A DNA stretch of 64,000 nt from Corallococcus macrosporus DSM 14697 (GTDB lineage Bacteria > Myxococcota > Myxococcia > Myxococcales > Myxococcaceae), in contig NZ_CP022203.1 of NCBI RefSeq assembly GCF_002305895.1, positions 2,582,501 through 2,646,500 of the forward strand. Direction: 5' to 3'. Under the pieces are notes generated by a model. The model did not search any database, was not told the origin of the DNA, and saw only the letters and a program-made list of their open reading frames with translations. A program made the position numbers and the translations under genes. Shown here one piece after another: positions 32,481 through 41,192 of this stretch (positions are counted from its first letter, which is position 1; each line of letters begins with the position of its first letter).

Positions 32481-34778
32481 GTGGCAGGACAGACGGTCGA
32501 ATTGACCCAGGCGAACTTCGAGCGCATCACCCAGGCGCCGGGCGTCTGCGTGGTGGACTTCTGGGCGGAGTGGTGTGGCCCCTGCCGCGCCTTCGCGCCG
32601 ACCTTCGAGGCCGCCGCGAAGCAGTTCCCGAGCATCACCTTCGGCAAGCTCGACACGGAGGCGCAGGAGGCGGTCTCCGGCCGGATGGAGATTCAATCCA
32701 TCCCCACGCTGGTGGCCTTCAAGGATGGCGTCGAGGTCCGGCGGGTGTCGGGCGCGATGTCGGCCGCGGCGTTCGCGACCTGGCTGGGCAAGCTGGATTC
32801 GGTGGACCTGGACGTCGAGCAGCAGCGGGCCGCGAACCGCAAGCTGACGGCGGAGGGCACGCCGCCGCCCGGCGTCCCGCCCCACGCGGCGTGGGATGAC
32901 GGGGACCAGGAGTGGTGCTTCGGTGACACCGACGAGGATGGGGAGAAGCACGGCCCCTGGAAGTACTGGCGCGCCGACGGGACGCTCTGCAACGAGTGCA
33001 TCTTCGTCCACGGCAAGCCCCACGGGCCCTTCAAGCGCTTCCATGAGAGCGGCGAGGTGTCGCAGGACGGCGCCTTCGAGCAGGGCGAGCTGCACGGCCC
33101 GCGCACCTGGTACGCGTCCGACCAGTTCACCACCGAGCGGATGCATGAGAATGGCGTCAGCGAGAAGGTCCGTCGCACGGTGATGGTCTACGCGCACGGC
33201 CGCGTGACGCAGGTGGTGCACTACGACGGCGCCGGTGAGCGGGTGGTTCCCTCCACGGGCGAGCCCTACCCCACGCGCCCCGCGAACCTGCCGGAGAAGG
33301 CCGAGTACCGCGAGGACCAGGACCAGTGGGCGCTGGTGTCGCTCAACGCGGCGGGGGAGCGCCATGGCCTGTGCCGCTTCTGGGACCGGGAGGGGCAGCT
33401 CCTCTGGGAGGCCGAGTTCCGCGAGGGGAGCCGGCATGGGCGCTATCACTCGCGCGCGGCGGACGAGTACGCCGACGCCCGGGTGCGCTTCGACGAAGGG
33501 GCGCTGGAGGACGACTTCGCGTGCGGCACGTGGAAGCTGCTGGACGCGGATGGCCACGCCGTCATCACCCGGGACCTGGGGGTTGCCCAGGACCACGAGA
33601 CGCTCGATGCCTCGGAGGTGTTCTCCAACCTGCCGAGGAGCGCCGAGGCCTGGCGTGTGTTCGCGGAGCAGGCGCGGGCGGACCGGCGGCACCGGGAGGC
33701 GCTGGTGGCCATGGCCCGGGCGAGCGCCGTGTCCCTGGACGTGGGGCCGCTGAAGGCGTGGCTGGAGGCGCTCACCTTGCCTCGGTCGGAGGCGAGCGCG
33801 CGCGAGCACGCCGAGGGCGTGGTGAACAGCGCGGGGGACGAGCGGGCGGCGCTGGCGGATGCGCTGATGCGGGGCGCGGAGGCCGCGGCCGTGTTCCGGG
33901 GGCTGGCGGTGCTGCACGACCAGCAGGACCGGCCCCGGGCGGCGTTGGACTTCATCCTGGCCGCGATGCTGCTGGCACCGGAGCGCCCCGCGTACCTGTT
34001 CACCCGGAGCCTCATCCTGGCGAACCTGGGGCTGGGCGAGCAGATGCAGAAGGACGCGGAGGCGCTCGCGCCCTTCGAGCCGGATTCGTGGAAGTTCCTT
34101 TCGGCCTACGGCCGGGTGCTGTTCCCGCGCTTCGAGTTCTGGGCGGGACAAGCGCCCGCGCACTGCACGTTCGACGAGGTGCCCGAGGGGCCCACGAAGG
34201 CGCTGGACGCGGTGCAGGCCGTGGTGCGCAAGTACGCCACGCGGCTCCAGTTGCTGCGTGAGGAGGTTCTGTCCCGCTTCAAGCCTGGCGCGAATGTGCC
34301 CTGGCTGCCGCCCGATGTGTCGGCCCTGCTGCCGGACGGGCCCGTCGCGCTGGAGCAGACCGAGGTCGAGGACGCGGACGGTGACGCGGTGGAGGTCGAC
34401 GAGACGCTGTCCCTGAAGGGGATGGGGCTGCCGGCCCTGTCTCGCACGGTCCGCGGGGACTGGAGCGCGCTCGTCTGGCTGCTGTGGGCCTGCGGGGAGC
34501 AGTCGCTGCGGATGCCGGAGGCGCTGGTGCCACCGGCGGACTTCGGTCAGGCCGCGGGGCAGGCGACGCAGCGGCTGTGGCAGTGCCGCAACCGGCGGGC
34601 CCGTGGCCGGCTCGACCCGGATCTGCCAACGTTCGACTTCGAAGGCGTGGCCCTCCAGGAGCTGCATCCCAACCTGGCGGGGATTGCCGAGGAGCAGTAC
34701 GCGGAGACGCAGGCGATGTTCTTCTGGCTGACCGATGCGGACCACGTGTCTCCGTGGCAGGCCAATCTGAGGGGGTAG
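32481..34778 (+). CDS. Thioredoxin-MORN fusion protein
   Basis: A 765-residue cytoplasmic protein with an unusual build. Residues 1-105 are a complete thioredoxin domain with active site WCGPC (C32, C35) and cis-proline loop SIPTL. Residues 150-320 contain MORN_2-type (YwqK-like) repeats: GPWKYWRADGTLCNEC, GPFKRFHESGEVSQDG, GPRTWYASD and later HGLCRFWDREGQLLWEAEFR. The remainder (about 380-600) is helical, TPR-like in spacing (FRGLAVLHDQQDRPRAALDF, FTRSLILANLGLGEQMQKDA), and the C-terminal part is Trp-rich and unrecognised. GTG at 32481 has AAGGGAG upstream. It ends 2 bases before the FHA gene, so the pair is translationally coupled. Probably a redox-active scaffold; its clients are unknown. 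Confidence 0.88.
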   Translation: MAGQTVELTQANFERITQAPGVCVVDFWAEWCGPCRAFAPTFEAAAKQFPSITFGKLDTEAQEAVSGRMEIQSIPTLVAFKDGVEVRRVSGAMSAAAFATWLGKLDSVDLDVEQQRAANRKLTAEGTPPPGVPPHAAWDDGDQEWCFGDTDEDGEKHGPWKYWRADGTLCNECIFVHGKPHGPFKRFHESGEVSQDGAFEQGELHGPRTWYASDQFTTERMHENGVSEKVRRTVMVYAHGRVTQVVHYDGAGERVVPSTGEPYPTRPANLPEKAEYREDQDQWALVSLNAAGERHGLCRFWDREGQLLWEAEFREGSRHGRYHSRAADEYADARVRFDEGALEDDFACGTWKLLDADGHAVITRDLGVAQDHETLDASEVFSNLPRSAEAWRVFAEQARADRRHREALVAMARASAVSLDVGPLKAWLEALTLPRSEASAREHAEGVVNSAGDERAALADALMRGAEAAAVFRGLAVLHDQQDRPRAALDFILAAMLLAPERPAYLFTRSLILANLGLGEQMQKDAEALAPFEPDSWKFLSAYGRVLFPRFEFWAGQAPAHCTFDEVPEGPTKALDAVQAVVRKYATRLQLLREEVLSRFKPGANVPWLPPDVSALLPDGPVALEQTEVEDADGDAVEVDETLSLKGMGLPALSRTVRGDWSALVWLLWACGEQSLRMPEALVPPADFGQAAGQATQRLWQCRNRRARGRLDPDLPTFDFEGVALQELHPNLAGIAEEQYAETQAMFFWLTDADHVSPWQANLRG

Positions 34779-34780
34779 TC

Positions 34781-36058
34781 ATGAAGCGGATTCGTCAGAC
34801 GATTGAGGTCTCCGAGCCCCTGTGGCGGGCGCTGGAGTTGATGAGCCGCGACATGGGCGTGGACCAGGATGCGCTGGTGGCGCAGGCCCTGTTCCAGCTC
34901 GCGCGTCAGAATGGCTACGTGTCCCCCACGGTGGTGCCGCTGGGCGGGGAGGCGCAGGGGGACGCAGGTGTCGCGACGGCCGTGGCGCCCGTGGCTCAGG
35001 CCGGCGCGCCCGTGGCGGTGGCGCCGGGCGTGGCCGTGCCTTCGGTTGTCGTGCCGGTGGATTCGGCAATGTCGCCTGTCGTGTCCGAGAGGGGGGCACC
35101 GGTGGTGGCGGAGGCCCCGGCCCCGGTTGTCCCGCCCGTGGCCAGCTTCTCTGCCGACGAGCCGACGGAGGACCCCACGACGGAGTCTGGCGCCACCTCG
35201 GTGCCGCAGGTCGGAGCGTCGGTACCGTCCACTGAGATGGTGCTCGCGCGGATGCAGGAGATTCTCTCGGAGGTCGAGGCGTCTGTGCAGCCGTCTGAGG
35301 GACTGCCCGAGGCGTCCGACGACGACGCGGATGAGGATTCCGACGACTCCGATGAGGAAGCGTCCGACGCCGCGGATGAGGATTCCGACGACGACGAAGA
35401 GGCTTCCGACGCCGCGTCGGATGAGGACCGGGACGACGCCGCGGACGAAGAGGCGTCGGCGGACGAGGATTCGGATGTCGAGGCCTCAGGCGATTCGGAG
35501 CCCGCGGCCGGGGCCAACGCCGCGAACGATGCGCGTCGTCTGAATGCCGACGTCTCCAGTGAGGACATCGCCGAGGAACTCGCGGCGCTGGGCATCGTGG
35601 ATGCCCCCACGGATGCGGCCCTGCCGGAGGCGCCCGTGGCGACGCCGGTCGCGGCGCGTCCCCTGGTCGCTCGGCCGACCCCGAAGATCCGGCTGCCTGA
35701 CGAAGCCGCGACGATTCTGGAGGACCAGTCGGCGGAGGCCACCAACATCGTGAAGGCACCGGCGCCGCTGGAGGTCTTCGTCCAGTGGGCGGAGGGCACG
35801 CCGGTGGCCATCTCCACGGAGCGCTTCACGATTGGCCGGGGCCCGCGCTGCAACCTCGTCGTACGGTCGGAGCGCGTCTCGCGCGAGCACGCCGTGGTCA
35901 CCCGCGTGGGGGATGAGGTCTTCATCGAGGACCTCAACTCGTCGAACGGGACGTGGCTCAACAACGAGCGCATCACCCGGCATCAGGTGTCTGACGGGGA
36001 CGAGTACATGCTCGGCACCGAGGCCGTGTCCTTCACGATGCGTCCCGCGGGTGGGTGA
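34781..36058 (+). CDS. FHA-domain protein with helical N-terminus and acidic linker
   Basis: A 425-residue protein. Residues 1-50 (MKRIRQTIEVSEPLWRALEL onward) look like a ribbon-helix-helix-like module: a short strand followed by two helices. A long Ala/Val/Pro-rich linker then leads into about 60 residues of Asp/Glu/Ser repeats (roughly 180-245). The C-terminal 95 residues form an FHA domain with all phosphothreonine-binding motifs: FTIGRGPRCN, SERVSREHA and NSSNGTWLNN. It should dock onto a phosphothreonine protein, and the divergent Ser/Thr kinase is the obvious candidate source. It begins 2 bases after the thioredoxin-MORN stop and shares its mRNA. Confidence 0.9.
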   Translation: MKRIRQTIEVSEPLWRALELMSRDMGVDQDALVAQALFQLARQNGYVSPTVVPLGGEAQGDAGVATAVAPVAQAGAPVAVAPGVAVPSVVVPVDSAMSPVVSERGAPVVAEAPAPVVPPVASFSADEPTEDPTTESGATSVPQVGASVPSTEMVLARMQEILSEVEASVQPSEGLPEASDDDADEDSDDSDEEASDAADEDSDDDEEASDAASDEDRDDAADEEASADEDSDVEASGDSEPAAGANAANDARRLNADVSSEDIAEELAALGIVDAPTDAALPEAPVATPVAARPLVARPTPKIRLPDEAATILEDQSAEATNIVKAPAPLEVFVQWAEGTPVAISTERFTIGRGPRCNLVVRSERVSREHAVVTRVGDEVFIEDLNSSNGTWLNNERITRHQVSDGDEYMLGTEAVSFTMRPAGG

Positions 36059-36081
36059 GCCAGGGGACTCTCATGGCGTTT

Positions 36082-36116
36082 GGGGTCTCGACACGGATCG
36101 AAAAGGTCGAGGCCCC
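36082..36116. terminator. Bidirectional hairpin between FHA and helicase genes
   Basis: GGGGTCTCGAC (36082-36092) pairs with GTCGAGGCCCC (36106-36116) over 11 positions, with one G-T wobble and a 13-nt loop. It lies between convergent stops at 36058 and 36127. No T-tract is present. Confidence 0.5.
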
Positions 36117-36126
36117 AGTGCGACCG

Positions 36127-39126
36127 TCACTCAAGCAGTTGCATCAGGTCCGCCCGCGTCATCGCGGTGGCTCCGGAGCCGCCGCCGAGCGCGGCCTCGA
36201 ACAGCTCCCGCTTCTTCGCCTGGAGCGTGAGGATCTTCTCCTCGACCGTCCCCTGGGACACCAGCCGGTACACCATGACGGGCCGCTGCTGGCCAATGCG
36301 GTGCGCGCGGTCCGCGGCCTGGGCCTCCACGGACGGGTTCCACCACGGGTCCACGAGGAAGACGTGGTCCGCCGCCGTGAGGTTGAGCCCCGTGGCGCCG
36401 GCCTTGAGTGAAATCAGCATCACCGGCGGGCCCTTCGGGTCCTGGAAGGACGCCGCCACCGCGCCGCGGTTGCCCGTGCTGCCATCCAGCCGGATGAAGC
36501 CGATTCCCGCCTCCTGGAGCGCGGGCTCGATGAGGTCCAGCATGGACGTCCACTGGGAGAAGACGAGCGCCTTGTGGCCGTCCTCCACCGCGGTGCCCAG
36601 CGCCTCCACCAGCGCCTGGACCTTGGACGACGTCTTCGCCTGCTGCCCCGGCACGAGGGCCGGGTGGCACGCCGCCTGCCGCAGCCGCAGCAGCGCCTCC
36701 AGGGCCTTCAGCACGCTGCCGCCCGCTTCGAGCTGCGACACCACTTCCTCACGCGTCGCCGAATAGACGGCGTCGTAGACGGCGCGCTCCCGCTCCGTGA
36801 GCGTCACGTGCCGCACGGCGTCCGTGCGCGGCGGGAGCTCCGGCGCCACGTCCCGCTTGAGCCTGCGCATGATGAAGGGCCGGATGCGCGCTCGCAGCCG
36901 CTCCGCCGCGCCCTTGTGGTTGTCCGCCACCGGGCGCGCCCAGCGCTCCTCGAAGTCCTTTCGCCCACCCAGCAAGCCCTGGTTGGTGAAGTGCATCAGG
37001 CTCCAGAGCTCATCCAGCCGGTTCTCGATGGGCGTGCCGCTCAGCGCCAGCTTGAAGTCCGCCTGCAAGCCATACGCGGCCCGCGCCACCTGGCTGTCCG
37101 GGTTCTTGATGGCCTGGGCCTCGTCCAGCACGACGGTGTTCCACTGCCGCGCGCCCAGGACCTCCGCGTCCAGGCGCATCAGGGCATACGTCGTCAGCGT
37201 CACGTCGGCGGACGCATCCAGCGCGCGCCCGGGGCCGTGGTACACGGACACCTTCAACGAAGGCCGGAAGCGCTTCACCTCCGCCTCCCAGTTGGGCAGC
37301 ACGCTGGTGGGCGCCACCACCAGCGTGCCCGGGCCCAGCGCGCAGAGGGTCTGCAGCGTCTTGCCCAGACCCATGTCGTCCGCGAGCACGCCGCCCAGGC
37401 CCGCCTGCCGCAGGAACGTGAGCCAGCCCACGCCCTGGAGCTGATACGGGCGCAGCGTCGCCGTGAGGTCTTCGGGTAGCTGCGGCTCGGGGAGCTTCTC
37501 GAAGCCCTTCACCAGGGGCGCCAGCCGCTCCAGGGCGGGCGGGGAAGGGTGCTCCAAGGCTTCACACAGGTCGTTGAGCTGCGGGGCGGCGTGATTGGCG
37601 AGCCGCCCATCCCGGCCTCGCGCGGACAGCAGGTCCGCCACGCGCTGGCCATGGGACTTCAGCCACTCCGCGGGCAGGGGCGCCCAGCCGCCACCCTCCA
37701 GCGGCACCAGCCCGAGCCCTTCCTCCCACGCGCGGAGGACCGCCGCCGCGTCCACGGAGCGAGGCGACTCCCGGTCCTCGCCCTCCACCTGGAAGTCGAA
37801 GGAGAAGCCCACGTGTGGCACGCCCGCGGCCCCGGCGTCCGACTCCACCTGGAGCACCGGGCGGAGCTTCACGTTGGGGTTCGTCACCACGGCCGCGCCA
37901 TCACCCGTGAGGCCTCCGCGCCAGCGCCGCAGCTTGTCGGCGAGCTGGACGGCCTCCTTGCCCTGCACCGTCACGCGGCGGCCGGGCGCCATGTTCAGCT
38001 CGTCACGGAGCTGATGGATGAGGAGCTGCTCGGCGGCTTCATCGCGCACCGGCGCGGCGCCCTTCAGGTACACCATGCGTCCGCTGTCGATGCGGACGGA
38101 GGGCGGCGAGCCGTACACCAGCGTGGGCAGCACGGAGAGGCCCGTGTCGAGCTGGTTCAGCTCCAGGGAGATGCGAGGCTTCAGCGTGCGGTCGATGGGC
38201 GGCAGCCGCTGGCTCCGCACGTCCACCGGCATGCGCTTCGCGAAGTCCGGCAGCACCTTCCCCGTCAGGTCCCCCATCTGGTGGGGCGCGAAGGCGCGCT
38301 CCTGCGGCAGCTTCTCCAGCCAGGCGCCCGTGAGGCCCTGCTCCCCCAGGGGGCAGAGCGTGCCGCTGCACAGCGCGATGCCCGGGCTCACCACCTCGGT
38401 GAGGCGCGGGTCCTTCTCCACCTTGAGCACGGTGTGCTCACCCCGGTCCTCCACCGTGACGCGGGGCATGAGGGGCTCGCTCGTCACCGACACCAGGGCG
38501 CCGTCGAAGAGCACGGTGCGCGCGGGCTCCAGGACGCGCAGCAGCGCGCCGAGCCGCTCTGGTGGCAGTGGGCCTCGCGTGGGCTTCAGCAGCAGCTTGT
38601 CCGCGAGCAGGTCGCAGGGCTGCGTCTGGATGCGGGCGGCCTCCACGGGGTTGGTGAGCAGGGAGGCCAGGCTGCGCGCCAGCAGCCGCGCGGTGTTGTC
38701 CGGCCGCACCACCAGCCGCTCCAACTGAAGCCCGCCGTCCACGCGCTTGAAGCGGTACACCATGCGCTCCGGCTTCGGCGCTCCCGCCGCGGCGGCACCG
38801 GGCCTGGCGACGGTGGTCGCACCCGGGCGCTGAGCGGGCGCCCGCCGCGCCGTCGCATGCTGGTGGAGGATGAGCGCAGCGGCGACGACGTGCTCGCAGG
38901 GGTCCACCCGGCCGCGGCAGTCGCACTCCCAGATGGCTTCATCCAGGTAGAGCACCGTCCTCACGGGGGCGGGCCGGCTGGGGACGCGAACCCGCAGCAC
39001 GGCCTCTTCCTCATCCACGGACTGCACCGAGACGGCGCCCGCGCGAGCGAGGCCCGCGCCGGCAGACCAGGTGTCCGGGCGCGCTTCCTCCCGGACGGCA
39101 TCGAGCAGCTCCGCGGTCGCAGACAT
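36127..39126 (-). CDS. SNF2-family helicase with SWIM zinc finger
   Basis: A 999-residue SNF2/Rad54-like ATPase. The N-terminus has a SWIM zinc finger ([14 protein letters not shown] near residues 68-81). A long middle region of about 400 residues carries no motif I can name. The helicase core begins with [12 protein letters not shown] and has Walker [14 protein letters not shown], motif [12 protein letters not shown], motif [13 protein letters not shown], motif [13 protein letters not shown] and motif [14 protein letters not shown]. All catalytic motifs are intact. Bacterial relatives remodel protein-DNA or RNA polymerase complexes. The gene runs alone, converging with the FHA gene and preceded by the TPR gene on the same strand (91 bases away). 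Confidence 0.94.
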   Translation of the reverse strand: MSATAELLDAVREEARPDTWSAGAGLARAGAVSVQSVDEEEAVLRVRVPSRPAPVRTVLYLDEAIWECDCRGRVDPCEHVVAAALILHQHATARRAPAQRPGATTVARPGAAAAGAPKPERMVYRFKRVDGGLQLERLVVRPDNTARLLARSLASLLTNPVEAARIQTQPCDLLADKLLLKPTRGPLPPERLGALLRVLEPARTVLFDGALVSVTSEPLMPRVTVEDRGEHTVLKVEKDPRLTEVVSPGIALCSGTLCPLGEQGLTGAWLEKLPQERAFAPHQMGDLTGKVLPDFAKRMPVDVRSQRLPPIDRTLKPRISLELNQLDTGLSVLPTLVYGSPPSVRIDSGRMVYLKGAAPVRDEAAEQLLIHQLRDELNMAPGRRVTVQGKEAVQLADKLRRWRGGLTGDGAAVVTNPNVKLRPVLQVESDAGAAGVPHVGFSFDFQVEGEDRESPRSVDAAAVLRAWEEGLGLVPLEGGGWAPLPAEWLKSHGQRVADLLSARGRDGRLANHAAPQLNDLCEALEHPSPPALERLAPLVKGFEKLPEPQLPEDLTATLRPYQLQGVGWLTFLRQAGLGGVLADDMGLGKTLQTLCALGPGTLVVAPTSVLPNWEAEVKRFRPSLKVSVYHGPGRALDASADVTLTTYALMRLDAEVLGARQWNTVVLDEAQAIKNPDSQVARAAYGLQADFKLALSGTPIENRLDELWSLMHFTNQGLLGGRKDFEERWARPVADNHKGAAERLRARIRPFIMRRLKRDVAPELPPRTDAVRHVTLTERERAVYDAVYSATREEVVSQLEAGGSVLKALEALLRLRQAACHPALVPGQQAKTSSKVQALVEALGTAVEDGHKALVFSQWTSMLDLIEPALQEAGIGFIRLDGSTGNRGAVAASFQDPKGPPVMLISLKAGATGLNLTAADHVFLVDPWWNPSVEAQAADRAHRIGQQRPVMVYRLVSQGTVEEKILTLQAKKRELFEAALGGGSGATAMTRADLMQLLE

Positions 39127-39217
39127 ACGAGGCCTGCTTCCCTATCCCCATGCGGAGCCTCGCGCAACGCGGGCCGCGTTCCAGGCGCGGCACGGTGCCG
39201 GGGTGTGCGCCTTGCAA

Positions 39218-40879
39218 TCAGGGCGCGGTCGTCGTGAGCGGAAAGTCCGAGCGCGCCCAGGCCGTCTCGAAGGCGGCGCGGGTGCGGGCCGCGTCCTCCT
39301 GGCGTCCCTGGCCTTCGAGCGACTGCGCCAGGCCGAACAGGGCCCAGCCATTCTTCGGGTTGCGCTTCAGGTCCTCGCGGTAGACGGCCTCCGCTTCCTG
39401 GAACCGCCCGGCGTCCAGCAGCGCGGCGCCCTGGTAGTGACGCACCGGATAGAACCAGTCCGCGGGCTCGGCGTAGGAGAGCCGGTCCGCGGCGGTGACG
39501 GCTTCCTCCCACAGCGCCAGCGCCTGGGGCCGGCCCTCTGCCTGGGCCACGCGGGCCTCCAGGACGCGCACCGCGACGCCCAGCACGTCGCGCGCGGTGT
39601 TGAGGTTCGCGGCCATCGTCGGGGGCACCGTGCGGGCCAGCCGCTTCAGCTCGGCCAGGTCCGCGCGGGCCTGCTCCAACTGCCCCGTGGCCGCCAACGC
39701 CATGCCGTGCGCGTGGAGCCAGAGGCCCGTCTGGACAGGGTACTTCGCGTCCGGACGAGGCTGCGCGAGCAGGCGCTCCCAGTCGCCGAAGCGCACCATG
39801 GCGAAGAGTGGCTGGGCCGTGAAGAAGTCCATGCCGGGCATCATCGCGAGCAGCTCCGGCGGGAAGTGCTTCGCGGAGGCCCGGGCCGCCTCCAGCGTCT
39901 CCTGCTTCCGCCCCTCCATGGACGCCGAGTACGCGAGGAAGCCGAAGTTGTGGGAGGTGTACATGGGGTAGACGTGGCCACGCGGCTTCGCCTGCTGCTG
40001 GTAGGCCAGGTCCGCCGCCGCGGCCTTCCGGTTGCTCTCCGAGGCATCCGCGTAGCGCCCCACGCGTTGATAGATGTGGGCTGGCATGTGGACGATGTGC
40101 CCCGCCTTGGGCGCCAGCGCGCCGAGCCGGTCCGCGGACGCCTCCGCCTTCTCCGGCCGCGGCGAGGCCTCCACCGCGTGGATGTAGTAGTGGTTCGCGC
40201 CCAGGTGGTTGGGGTCCCGGGCGAGCACGGACTCCAGCGTGGCGACAATCTGCTCCGTGCCAGGGGCCGGGGCTCCTTCGGGCGACCACAGCTTCCAGGG
40301 GTTGCGGTCCATGAGCGCCTCGGCGTGGAGCGTCTGCACGTCCAGGTCCTCGGGGAAGCGCGCGGCCACCGCCGCCATGGCGGCGGCGTAGGCCTCGTTG
40401 AAGGGCGCCATCTTCTCCGGCGGCAGCGCCTCGGGGCCGGGGTAGCGCTGGGTGAGCGCGGTGATGAGTGCCTGCTCCACGGACGTCGTGCGAGGGGCGA
40501 GCTGCCGGGCGCGCTGGAGCGCGTCCCAGGCGGCGGGCGCATTCTCCGCCAGCATGGGCATGTTGTAGTTGGGGCCGAGCACCAGGGCGACGCCCCAGAA
40601 GCACATGGCGCAGGTGGGGTCCACGCGCGCGGCCTGGGCGAACGAGCGAGCGGCCTCGTCGTGGTTGAAGCCATACGTCAGCCGCAGGCCCTGGTTGAAC
40701 CAGACCTGGGCCTGGGGTGAGGCCGTGGTGACCTTGCGTTCCTGGGTCCCCAGCCCGTCCAGCAGCACGGCGCCGTCGGCCAGGGAGTCCAGGGTGGGGG
40801 CCGCGTGCTCCGCGGCGGTGGCGGACGTGCCTGCGAGCGCCAGGAGCAACAGCAGGGCGAGGGGCAGGGGAGCACGCAT
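39218..40879 (-). CDS. Secreted TPR-repeat protein
   Basis: A 553-residue periplasmic protein. The signal peptide (LPLALLLLLALAGTSATAA) is followed by TPR-type helix pairs across the whole chain. Clear examples are WFNQGLRLTYGFNHDEAARS, FAQAARVDPTCAMCFWGVAL, AHIYQRVGRYADASESNRKA and VRHYQGAALLDAGRFQEAEA, ending with NPKNGWALFGLAQSLEGQG. Several HxxH-like pairs (GANHYYIHAVE, GHIVHMPAHIYQ) stand out but are part of helices, not a known metalloprotease motif. A strong GGAGG ribosome binding site precedes the ATG at 40879. It probably acts as a protein-interaction scaffold; no substrate or pathway is evident. Confidence 0.88.
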   Translation of the reverse strand: MRAPLPLALLLLLALAGTSATAAEHAAPTLDSLADGAVLLDGLGTQERKVTTASPQAQVWFNQGLRLTYGFNHDEAARSFAQAARVDPTCAMCFWGVALVLGPNYNMPMLAENAPAAWDALQRARQLAPRTTSVEQALITALTQRYPGPEALPPEKMAPFNEAYAAAMAAVAARFPEDLDVQTLHAEALMDRNPWKLWSPEGAPAPGTEQIVATLESVLARDPNHLGANHYYIHAVEASPRPEKAEASADRLGALAPKAGHIVHMPAHIYQRVGRYADASESNRKAAAADLAYQQQAKPRGHVYPMYTSHNFGFLAYSASMEGRKQETLEAARASAKHFPPELLAMMPGMDFFTAQPLFAMVRFGDWERLLAQPRPDAKYPVQTGLWLHAHGMALAATGQLEQARADLAELKRLARTVPPTMAANLNTARDVLGVAVRVLEARVAQAEGRPQALALWEEAVTAADRLSYAEPADWFYPVRHYQGAALLDAGRFQEAEAVYREDLKRNPKNGWALFGLAQSLEGQGRQEDAARTRAAFETAWARSDFPLTTTAP

Positions 40880-41192
40880 GGGGGACCTCCGGGGATGTGC
40901 TCTCCCTCAAGCTGGGGACGCGATGACACGCCGTCCACGGGGTGACATGTCGCTCTGCCCATTCGAAGTGACGCTTGGCGAGCACATTGCCCAGCGCGCG
41001 CCAATGAAGGTTGGGAACGAGCGCGCGGCGTAGTAGATTGCCGCCCGGCGGAGACTCGCTGCATCACCGCGAGCGTCCGCTCCAGACCACCCATGACCGA
41101 AAGGTGTTCGAGGGCTCCGCCGAGCGGCGGGACTCCTCGCCGCGCCGCTTTTTCCATGACCGCTTCCGGGGAGCCCCAGGGAGAACACCGCC
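40880..41192. promoter_or_regulatory. Divergent intergenic region with a hairpin and T-run before the antiporter
   Basis: The 313-base gap holds no gene. About 40 bases before the antiporter start, a 6-bp stem (GCGGCG at 41124-41129 with CGCCGC at 41138-41143) is followed by GCCGC and five Ts (41149-41153) on the plus strand. This resembles a weak intrinsic terminator inside the leader, which would be an attenuator. A short stem with so few Ts may equally be chance. Confidence 0.3.

Noticed and set aside
39218-40879. HxxH-like pairs in the TPR protein as a metalloprotease site
   Set aside because: They are not in an HExxH context with a catalytic Glu and lie in regular TPR-like helices.
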